The translations under genes were made by a program, and so were the position numbers. A stretch of 64,000 nucleotides of DNA, taken from positions 124,001-188,000 of the forward strand of contig NZ_AKNV01000003.1 in assembly GCF_000274605.1 (NCBI RefSeq). Reading direction: 5' to 3'. Of this stretch, positions 29,301-39,100 are shown piece by piece; position 1 is the stretch's first letter; each line of letters begins with the position of its first letter. The notes under the pieces are model-generated. The model searched no databases, was not told the DNA's origin, and worked only from the letters and a program-made list of their open reading frames with translations. The stretch is from Helicobacter pylori NQ4053 (lineage in GTDB: Bacteria; Campylobacterota; Campylobacteria; Campylobacterales; Helicobacteraceae).

Positions 29301-29422
29301 GTGGGGGTTTAATGATTTCTATGGTGTTAAGCTTACTCATTGTGCCGGTGTTTTATCGTTTGCTCGCTCCCATAGACGACAAACTCAAGCGGTTTTATCA
29401 AAACCAAAAAACTTTAGAATGA
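26342..29422 (+). CDS. hefC: RND efflux pump inner-membrane transporter HefC
   Basis: HefC is the proton-driven pump of the HefABC system (1026 residues). It begins with the typical MYKTAINRPITTLMFALAIVFFG first helix, has two large periplasmic loops, and the central membrane bundle with GIIIDDAIVVIENIHK (the paired Asp residues of helix 4 needed for proton relay) and the second-half bundle ending LLIVPVFYRLL. An ATG at 26342 after AGGATA is used; the TTG before it is redundant. The stop overlaps the start of the next gene (ATGA), so four genes are likely to be translated from one message. Confidence 0.96.
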   Translation: MYKTAINRPITTLMFALAIVFFGTMGFKKLSVALFPKIDLPTVVVTTTYPGASAEIIESKVTDKIEEAVMGIDGIKKVTSTSSKNVSIVVIEFELEKPNEEALNDVVNKISSVRFDDSNIKKPSINKFDTDSQAIISLFVSSSSVPATTLNDYAKNTIKPMLQKINGVGGVQLNGFRERQIRIYADPTLMNKYNLTYADLFSTLKAENVEIDGGRIVNSQRELSILINANSYSVADVEKIQVGNHVRLGDIAKIEIGLEEDNTFASFKDKPGVILEIQKIAGANEIEIVDRVYEALKHIQAISPSYEIRPFLDTTSYIRTSIEDVKFDLILGAILAVLVVFAFLRNGTITLVSAISIPISIMGTFALIQWMGFSLNMLTMVALTLAIGIIIDDAIVVIENIHKKLEMGMSKRKASYEGVREIGFALVAISAMLLSVFVPIGNMKGIIGRFFQSFGITVALAIALSYVVVVTIIPMVSSVVVNPRHSRFYVWSEPFFKALESRYTRLLQWVLNHKLIIFIAVVLVFVGSLFVASKLGMDFMLKEDRGRFLVWLKAKPGVSIDYMTQKSKIFQKAIEKHDEVEFTTLQVGYGTSQNPFKAKIFVQLKPLKERKKEHQLGQFELMRALRKELRSLPEAKGLDTINLSEVALIGGGGDSSPFQTFVFSHSQEAVDKSVENLRKFLLESPELKGKVESYHTSTSESQPQLQLKILRQNANKYGVSAQTIGSVVSSAFSGTSQASVFKEDGKEYDMIIRVPDDKRVSVEDIKRLQVRNKYDKLMFLDALVEITETKSPSSISRYNRQRSVTVLAQPKAGISLGEILTQVSKNTKEWLVEGANYRFTGEADNAKESNGEFLVALATAFVLIYMILAALYESILEPFIIMVTMPLSFSGAFFALGLVHQPLSMFSMIGLILLIGMVGKNATLLIDVANEERKKGLNIQEAILFAGKTRLRPILMTTIAMVCGMLPLALASGDGAAMKSPIGIAMSGGLMISMVLSLLIVPVFYRLLAPIDDKLKRFYQNQKTLE

Positions 29423-29988
29423 AAAAAATCGTTCCGGTTTTGGCTTTATGGGTGGGTTTGTTAGGGGCGTTTGAGCCTAAAAAAAGTCATATTTATTTTG
29501 GGGCTATGGTGGGTTTAGCCCCCATTAAAATAACCCCAAAACCGGCTAGTGATTCTTCTTATACGGCTTTTTTATGGGGGGCTAAAGGGGGGTATCAATT
29601 CGCTTTTTTTAAAGCTCTAGCATTAAGGGGTGAATTTTCCTACCTTATGGCGATCAAACCCACCGCATTGCACACGATTAACACTTCGTTATTGAGCTTA
29701 AATATGGACGTGTTGAGCGATTTTTACACTTATAAAAAATACAGCTTTGGGGTGTATGGGGGGCTTGGGATAGGGTATTTTTATCAAAGCGATCATTTAG
29801 GCATGAAAAATAGTTCGTTTATGGGGTATAACGGGCTAATTAATGTGGGGCTTGGCAGCACGATCGATCGCCACCACCGCATAGAGCTTGGGGCTAAGAT
29901 CCCTTTTTCAAATACCAGAAATTCTTTTAAAAATTCTTATTTTTTAGAGAGCGTTTTTATCCATGCGGCTTATAGTTATATGTTTTAA
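29419..29988 (+). CDS. outer-membrane beta-barrel protein coupled to hefC
   Basis: A 189-residue protein starting at ATG 29419, which overlaps the hefC stop as ATGA. It has a signal peptide (MKKIVPVLALWVGLLGA) and amphipathic strands (IYFGAMVGLAPIK, FGVYGGLGIGYFY, GYNGLINVGLGSTI) ending HAAYSYMF with a terminal Phe, the usual signal for the barrel-assembly machinery. This fits a small Helicobacter outer-membrane protein. A much longer frame starting inside hefC at 29227 would lack a signal peptide and is rejected. Its tight link to hefABC suggests a role in efflux or in the same stress, but this is inference only. Confidence 0.85.
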   Translation: MKKIVPVLALWVGLLGAFEPKKSHIYFGAMVGLAPIKITPKPASDSSYTAFLWGAKGGYQFAFFKALALRGEFSYLMAIKPTALHTINTSLLSLNMDVLSDFYTYKKYSFGVYGGLGIGYFYQSDHLGMKNSSFMGYNGLINVGLGSTIDRHHRIELGAKIPFSNTRNSFKNSYFLESVFIHAAYSYMF

Positions 29989-30130
29989 GAGAGGTATATT
30001 ATAGAAAGTAACTGATTGATGGGTTTTATAATGAGATTGGTTACTAACATGTAAAAGGAGTTGTTTTGTTTTCTCTTAATTGATAAAATGATCTTTTTGT
30101 CGCAGATAGTGTTAAGAAATGTAATTATAT

Positions 30131-30136
30131 AATGAA
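30131..30136 (+). promoter_or_regulatory. candidate -10 box upstream of faaA
   Basis: The 160-base gap 29989-30148 holds two TATAAT-like boxes: one in TTTTATAATGAG near 30026-30031 and one in AATTATATAATGAAAGG near 30130. The nearer one is only about 15 bases from the ATG at 30149 and its flank AAAGGG serves as the ribosome site, so the upstream box may be the true promoter. A hydrophobic-coding or structured element is not seen in this gap. Confidence 0.35.
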
Positions 30137-30148
30137 AGGGTTCAAAAT

Positions 30149-33100
30149 ATGACTTATAGAAATAGCAAAATAGATTTAAAGGAACGCTTTAGTAAAAACC
30201 GCTCGTTTAAGGGCATTAAAAAGAAAATCGCTAAAAAATGTACGATCAAAAACTCGCCTTTGATAATTTATTCCTTAAAAACGCATTCAAATTCTTCTCT
30301 ATCCTTTAACAAAAAAATCTTCTTAGGGCTTGGGTTTGTTTCAGCTTTGAGCGCTGAAGATTATAAGAGTTCGGTGTATTGGCTCAATAGCGTGAATGAA
30401 AATAATAACAACAAATCCTACTACATCAGCCCTTTACGCACTTGGGCTGGGGGGAGTAGGAGTTTTACGCAAAACTACAACAACAGCAAATTGTATATAG
30501 GGACAAAAAACGCTTCCGCAACGCCTAATAATTCTTCTGTGTGGTTTGGGGAAAAGGGCTATGTAGGTTTTATTACAGGGGTTTTTAAGGCAAAAGACAT
30601 TTTTATCACAGGGGCTGTTGGCTCAGGTAATGAATGGAAAACCGGCGGAGGCGCGATACTGGTTTTTGAAAGCTCAAACGAATTAACCACTAACGGAGCT
30701 TATTTTCAAAATAACAGAGCCGGGACGCAAACTTCTTGGATCAATTTGATTTCCAATAACAGCGTGAATTTGACAAACACGGATTTTGGCAACCAAACCC
30801 CTAATGGAGGCTTTAATGTGATGGGGCGAAAGATTACTTATAATGGCGGGATTGTCAATGGCGGGAATTTTGGCTTTGATAACGTGGATAGCAACGGCGC
30901 AACCACCATTAGCGGGGTAACTTTCAATAATAATGGCGCGCTCACTTATAAGGGTGGGAATGGTATTGGGGGGAGCATCACTTTCACTAACTCTAATATC
31001 AATCATTACAAGCTCAATCTTAACGCTAATAGCGTTACCTTTAATAACAGCATTTTAGGGAGTATGCCTAATGGCAACGCTAACACCGTAGGGAATGCCT
31101 ATATTCTTAATGCAAATAATATTACTTTTAATAATTTGACCTTTAATGGGGGTTGGTTCGTTTTTAATAGACTTGATGCTCATGTTAATTTTCAAGGCAC
31201 AACCACGATCAACAACCCCACTTCGCCTTTTGTCAATATGACCGGTAAAGTTACTATTAATCCTAATGCGATTTTTAATATTCAAAATTACACGCCTAGC
31301 ATAGGGAGCGCTTACACGCTCTTTAGCATGAAAAATGGCTCTATCGCTTACAATGATGTGAATAATTTATGGAATATCATCAGGCTTAAAAACACGCAAG
31401 CCACAAAAGACGCTGATAAAAATCATACAAGCTCAAATAACAACACCCACACTTACCATGTAACCTACAATTTAGGCGGCACGCTCTATCATTTCAGACA
31501 AATTTTTAGCCCTGATTCTATTGTTTTACAATCCGTCTATTATGGCGCGAACAATATTTACTACACCAATAGCGTGAATATCCATGACAATGTCTTTAAT
31601 TTAAAAAATATTAACGATGATAGGGCTGACACGATTTTCTACCTCAACGGCTTGAACACTTGGAATTACACTAATGCGAGATTTGCTCAAACCTATGGCG
31701 GGAAAAACAGCGCTTTAGTCTTTAACGCTACGACCCCTTGGGCTAATGGCAGCATCCCTAAATCTAACAGCACGGTGCGTTTTGGGGGGTATGAGAGAGT
31801 CAATTGGGGGAAAACGGGCTATATCACCGGCACTTTCACAGCCGATAGGGTTTATATCACCGGTAACATGATGACTGGTAATGGCGCTCAAACCGGTGGG
31901 GGGGCGACTTTGAATTTTGTGGGCGCGACTGAAATTAATATCGCTGGAGCCACTTTTAAAAACCTAAAAACCACTTCGCAAAACTCTTACATGACTTTTA
32001 TCGCCTTAGGGAATGGCTCTAGGAGTGGTAAGATCAATGTTTCTCAGTCTGATTTTTACGATTGGACGGGTGGAGGGTATGATTTTACCGGTAACAGCGT
32101 TTTTGATAGCGTGAATTTCAACAAGGCTTATTACAAATTTCAAGGCGCTGAAAATTCTTACCATTTTAAAAACACGAATTTTTTAGCAGGGAATTTCAAA
32201 TTCCAGGGTAAGACCACCATTGAAAATTCCGTTTTAAGCGACGCTTCTTACACTTTTGATGGTATAAATAACACCTTTAATGAAGACAAATTTAATGGCG
32301 GTTCGTTTAATTTTAGTCATGCAGAGCAAACAAACACTTTTAATAACAACTCGTTTAATGGCGGATCGTTTAGTTTTAACGCCAAGCGAGTGGATTTTAA
32401 TGGGAATGTTTTTAATGGGGGCGTGTTTAATTTCAATAATACCCCTAAAGTCAATTTTACTAACGACACTTTCAATGTGAATAACCAATTCAAAATAAAT
32501 GGCGCTCAAACGGATTTTACTTTCAGTAAGGGCGTTGTTTTCAACATGCAAGGGCTTTTGAGCAGTTTAAGCGTGGGCACGACTTATCAATTGCTTAACG
32601 CTAAAAGCGTGGATTATAAGGATAATAACGCTTTGTATCAAATGTTGCGTTGGATTAGTGGGGAAAACCCTAGCGGCACGCTAGTGGATAAAGATCAATC
32701 CACGCCAGACAGCGCTAAAATTTATAATGTCCAATTCACTGATAATGGCTTGACTTACTACATCAAAGAAAATTTTAATAACGGGATCACGCTCACTCGT
32801 TTATGCACTCTAGGTTATACGCATTGCGTGAATATCCATAATGATGCGTTTAATCTTAAAAATGTCAATAATAACGCCAGCAACACCGTGTTCTATCTCA
32901 ACGGCATGACGACTTGGAAGATCGCTGGCACAGGCGTTTTCACGCAAGATTATAGCGGCGCTAACAGCGTTTTAGTGTTCAACCAAACCACCTCTTTTCT
33001 TGATGGGGCGAATCCCACTTCTAATAGCGTGGTGAGTTTTGGGAAAACTTCAGGGGCTGAATGGGGGCTAGTGGGCTATATTCAAGGCGTTTTTAAAGCC

Positions 33101-36100
33101 AATCAAATTGATATTACCGGCACGATTCGCTCTGGTAATGGGGCCAAAACCGGTGGGGGGGCGATTTTAGTGTTTAACGCTCAAGAGCGTTTGAATATCG
33201 CTAACGCAAACCTCAATAGCGATAAAGCCGGTTTGCAAAATTCATGGATGAATTTCATTGTTAATAATGGCAATTTGAATGTAACAAACGCCAATTTTAG
33301 CAACCAAACCCCGCATGGAGGCTTTAACCTTAAGGCCAATAACATTACTTGGGATAAAGGCTCTGTGAATGGAGGGGGGAATTTTGGCGTGGATAACGCT
33401 AATGCTAACGGAAATGCCGTGATTAAGAATGTTAATTTTAGCGATAACGGCACTTTGATTTATAAAGGGGGTGAAAACAGCGCTGGAAATTCTTTAACCC
33501 TAGAAAACAACACTTTCAATTCCTATAACATCAACGCAAAAGTGCAAAACCTAATTTTTAACAACAACTCGTTTAATGGCGGTAGCTATTCGTTTAACGA
33601 TACTAAAAATATTACTTTTAAAGGCACAAACACGCTTATTAATAGCGATCCTTTTAGCCGTCTCCAAGGCTCAATCGCTATTGACAATAATAGTATTTTT
33701 AATATTGAAAGGGATTTGACTGACAACACCACCTACACGCTTTTAAGCGGGAATAACATTAAATATAATAATGAAATTTTGGCGGACAATGCTTTTTCAA
33801 AAAATTTATGGAACCTGATCCATTATGACGGCGAACAAGGGACTTTATTAAGAACGGATAATAACACTTTTTTTGTGCAATTCACCCAAAGCAACGGCCA
33901 AAAATTTGTCTTTGAAGAGACTTTTAATCCGGGCTCTATCACCTATAAATATTTCACTATCCATTCTTCGCCTTTCCACACAGAAACTGATTCTAAGGAT
34001 ATTTGGAGTCAAGTGAGGAAGCAATTTGATTTCATTCCAGGAAAAACCCCCGTGTGTGTTGGCGTGTGCTATATCGCACCCTATAAAAATCAAAATCTTA
34101 TCGGCTCTAGCGCTTTTGCATGGTCGCTGAATTTTGGGGCTACGGTGGTGGGGACTTTGCTTTTAGGGAGCGCTCAAGAAAAGGCCAATAACAATGGCGG
34201 ATCGATCTGGTTTGGTAAGAATAATTTGCTGTATTTGCATGGCAATTTCAACGCAACTAATATCTTTTTAACGAATAACTTTAATGTCGGCAACCCTAAT
34301 GCTGGCGGTGGGGCGACGATCAATTTTAACGCTGATGAAACCTTGAACGCTGACGGATTGGATTACACGAATTTCCAAACCGTGGCTATGGGCTTACAAA
34401 CCAGCGCGAGCCAGCATTCATGGGCGAATTTTAATTCCAAGCTTTCTATGGAGATTAAAAACTCTAACTTTAGGGATTTCACATGGGGAGGCTTTAATTT
34501 TAATTCAGGGCGTATCACTTTTGAAAACACCACTTTTAGCGGCTGGACCAATATTAACGGAGCGACTGAGAGCGGCTCATCGTATGTGAATATGGTTGCG
34601 AATACGGATTTGGTATTTTCTAATTCCATTTTAGGAGGGGGTATCCGCTATGATTTGAAAGCTAATAACATTATTTTCAATAACTCTCAAATCGTCATTG
34701 ATGTGTCTAAAAATGTGAACCAGTCTTCATTGAATGGGAATGTTACTTTCAATCATTCCAGGCTTTCAGTCAAACCCAACGCTGCTATTAATATTGGGGA
34801 TAGCCAAACCCAAACGACTTTAGAAAACGCTTCAAGCCTTTCTTTTTACAACAACAGCACAGCGAATTTTAACGGCACAACCGCTTTTAACGGGGTTTCT
34901 TACTTGAATTTGAACCCTAACGCTCAATTAAGCTTCAACCAAGTGAATTTCAATAACGCTAATGTAACCTTTTATGGCATTCCTTTATTCGGTAAAACGC
35001 CTGATTTTGGCAACTCTGTGCGCCTTATCAATTTCAAAGGGAATACGAATTTTAATCAAGCGACGCTCAATTTAAGGGCTAAAAATATCCATATCAATTT
35101 CCAAGGGGATTCCACTTTTAAACAAAATTCTACGATGAATTTGGCTGAAAGTTCTCAAGCGAGCTTTAACGCTCTTAGCGTGGAAGGGGAAACGAATTTC
35201 AATCTCAACGGCTCAAGCTTGTTGAATTTCAATGGCAACAGCGTTTTTAACGCTCCTGTGAATTTTTACGCTAATAATTCTCAAATTTCTTTCACTCATT
35301 TGGCGACTTTTAATTCTGACGCTTCTTTTGATTTAAGCAACAACAGCACCCTGAATTTTCAAAGCATTCTTTTAAACAGCACTCTAAACCTTTTAGGCAA
35401 TGGCGCTAACGCTTTATCCATTAATGCAAGCGGGAATTTCAGCTTTGGATCTCAAGGCGTTTTGAATCTGTCTAATGTGAATTTGTTTGATGCAAAAAAC
35501 AAGCCCTTAGTTTATAATATTTTACAAGCTCAAAACATTCAGGGTTTAATGGGGAATAACGGCTATGAAAAGATCCGTTTTTATGGTATACAGATTGAAA
35601 AGGCTGATTACTCGTTTAATAACGGCGTTCATTCTTGGAGTTTCACTAACCCGCTCAATACGACTGAAACGATTACAGAAACCTTGCATAACAACCGCTT
35701 AAAAGTGCAGATCTCTCAAAACGGCGTTTCTAATAATGCGATGTTTAATCTCGCTCCTAGCTTGTATGATTACCAACAAAACCCTTATGATGAAAGCACG
35801 AATTCTTATAATTACACAAGCGATAAGGCTGGCACTTATTATTTGAGTAGCAATATTAAAGGCTTTGGTAAGAATAATGAGATACCCGGGACTTATAACG
35901 CACAAAACCAACCCTTACAAGCCTTGCACATTTACAATCAGGCTATCACTAAGCAAGATTTGAGTGTGATCGCTAGTTTGGGTAAGGAGTTTTTGCCTAA
36001 AATAGCCAATCTTTTATCTTCAGGGGCTTTAGACAATCTCAATCTCAATAGCCCGAATGGTTTTGAAACTCTTTTTGACATTTTAAAGAAATATGGTATT

Positions 36101-39100
36101 GCTTTAAACCAAGCAAATTGGAAGAGCTTATTGGGTATTATCAATAATTTTTCCAATACGGCTAATTATCATTTCTCTCAAGGCAATCTCGTGGTAGGGG
36201 CGATCAAAGAAGGGCAAACGAACACGAATAGCGTGGTGTGGTTTGGAGGCGATGGCTATAAAAATCCATGCGCGGTTGGGGATAACACTTGCCAGATGTT
36301 TAGGCAGACTAATTTGGGGCAATTGCTCCATTCTAGCGCGCCTTATTTGGGCTATATTAACGCTAATTTTAAGGCTAAAAACATTTACATTACTGGAACC
36401 ATCGGCAGCGGGAACGCTTGGGGGAGCGGCGGGAGCGCGAATGTGTCTTTTGAAAGCGCGACGAATTTGGTGCTTAATCAAGCCAATATTGACGCTCAAG
36501 GGACTGATAAGATCTTTTCTTACTTGGGGAAAGAGGGCGTTGATAAGCTTTTTGGGGAAAAGGGCTTGGGGAATATCCTTTCTAACATGGTTTATGAAGA
36601 GAGCTTGAATAACAACGCTATCCCTAAAGATTTAGCCAACATGATCCCTAAAGATTTTGGATCTAAGACTTTAAGCTCATTGCTTAGCCCTACTGAAGTG
36701 AATAATCTCTTAGGCGTGAGCGCTTTTAAAAATGCGATCATGGAAATTTTAAATTCTAAAACGGTGGGCGATGTTTTTGGTGAAAACGGGCTTTTAAATG
36801 CGCTAGATCCTATAAAAAGAAAAGAAATCGATCAAATGCTTTTAGAGCAAATCCAAGCCCATTCTTCAGGGTTTGAAAAATTCATCGTGAAAACTTTAGG
36901 GATTGAAAATGTAGAGAATTTCATCAATACTTGGTATGGCAAACAAAGCTTGAGTTCTTTTGCCAATAATTTTGTGCCTGGAGGCTTAAATCAAGCCCTG
37001 GATAAAATAGGCTCTAGCTCTGATGCCAAAGACTTACAGAGTTTCTTGGATAAAACGACTTTTGGGGATATTCTCAATCAAATGATTGAACAAGCCCCCC
37101 TAATCAATAAGCTCATTTCTTGGCTAGGCCCGCAGGATTTGAGCGTGTTAGTCAATATCGCTTTAAATAGCATCACTAACCCTAGCAAAGAGCTGACTAG
37201 CACCATTTCTAGCATAGGTGAAAAAGCGTTAAATGACTTATTAGGCGAAGGCGTAGTGAATAAAATCATGAGCCATCAAGTCCTAGGGCAAATGATCAAT
37301 AAGATTATTGCTGATAAGGGCTTTGGAGGCGTTTATCATCAAGGTTTAGGATCCATACTCCCTAAATCTTTACAAAAAGAATTGGAACAATTTGGCTTGG
37401 GATCTTTACTAGGCTCTAGAGGATTACACAATCTTTGGCAAAAAGGGAATTTCAATTTCGTGGCTAAAAACCATGTGTTTGTGAATAACAGCTCGTTTAG
37501 TAACGCCACAGGGGGGGAATTGAATTTTATAGCGGGTAAGTCTATTATCTTTAATGGGAAAAACACGATCAATTTCACGCAATATCAGGGCAGGCTTTCT
37601 TTTGTATCTAAAGATTTTTCTAACATTTCATTAGACACCTTAAACGCTACCAACGGCTTAACACTTAACGCTTCTAAAAATGACATTAGCGTTCAAAAAG
37701 GTCAGATTTGCGTGAATGTTTTAAATTGCATGGGCGAGAAAAAAACTAATTCTTCAATTTCAAGCGCTCCAACCGATGAAACTTTAGAAGTGAATGCAAA
37801 TAACTTCGCATTTTTAGGCGCAATTAGAGCGAACGGATTAGTGGATTTTTCAAAAGTCTTACAAAATACGACTATTGGGACTTTAAATTTAGAGCCAAAC
37901 GCCACTTTTAAAGCCAACAACTTGATCGTGAATAACGCTTTTAACAACAACTCTAATCATAGGGCTGATATCAGCGGTAATTTCAATGTGATTAAGGGCG
38001 CAACTTTTAGAACGAATGAAAATGGTTTGGATGTGGGGGGCGATTTCAAGAGCGAAGGGTCATTGACTTTCAACCTCAAACGCCCAACTGATAAAACGAT
38101 ATTGAGCGTAACTGGCACTTCCACGATCATGTCTTATAACAACCAGACTCTAATCAACTTTAACACCCAACTCAAACAGGGTTCTTACACGCTTATTAAC
38201 GCTAAACGCATGGTTTATGGCTATGATAATCAAACGATTCTTGGAGGGAGCTTGAGCGATTACCTCAAGCTTTACACCCTCATTGATTTTAACGGCAAAC
38301 GCATGCAATTAAAGGGCGATTCACTAAGCTATGACAACCAACCGGTCAATATTAAAGATGGGGGTCTTGTGGTGAGCTTTAAAGACAATCAAGGGCAAAT
38401 GGTGTATTCATCTATCCTTTATGATAAAGTTCAAGTTACCGTCTCTGATAAACCCATGGATATTCATGCCCCTAGTTTGGAGTATTATGTTAAACACATT
38501 CAAGGTAGCACCGGTTTGAATGCGATCAAATCTGCGGGCAATAATTCCATTCTGTGGCTGAATGAGCTTTTTGCGGCTAAAGGGGGTAATCCCTTGTTCG
38601 CTCCTTATTATTTGCAAGACAATCACACTGAACACATTGTTACTTTAATGAAAGATATTACCAGCGCTTTAGGCATGCTTTCTAAACCCAATCTTAAAAA
38701 CAATTCCACCGATGCTTTGCAGCTCAACACTTACACGCAACAAATGAGCCGTTTAGCCAAGCTTTCTAATTTCGCTTCCTTTGATTCAACGGATTTTAGC
38801 GAACGCTTGAGCAGCCTTAAAAACCAAAGATTTGCTGATGCGACCCCTAACGCGATGGATGTGATTTTAAAATACTCTCAAAGGGATAAATTGAAAAACA
38901 ACCTTTGGGCGACCGGCGTTGGGGGCGTGAGCTTTGTGGAAAATGGCACAGGAACGCTCTATGGTGTCAATGTGGGCTATGACAGATTTATTAAGGGTGT
39001 GATTGTTGGAGGGTATGCGGCTTATGGGTATAGCGGTTTTTATGAACGCATCACTAATTCTAAATCCGATAATGTAGATGTGGGCTTGTATGCGAGGGCT

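Noticed and set aside
29227..29418. Longer start for the outer-membrane protein after hefC
   Set aside because: The extension lies inside hefC in another frame and would bury the signal peptide; the ATGA overlap start is far better.
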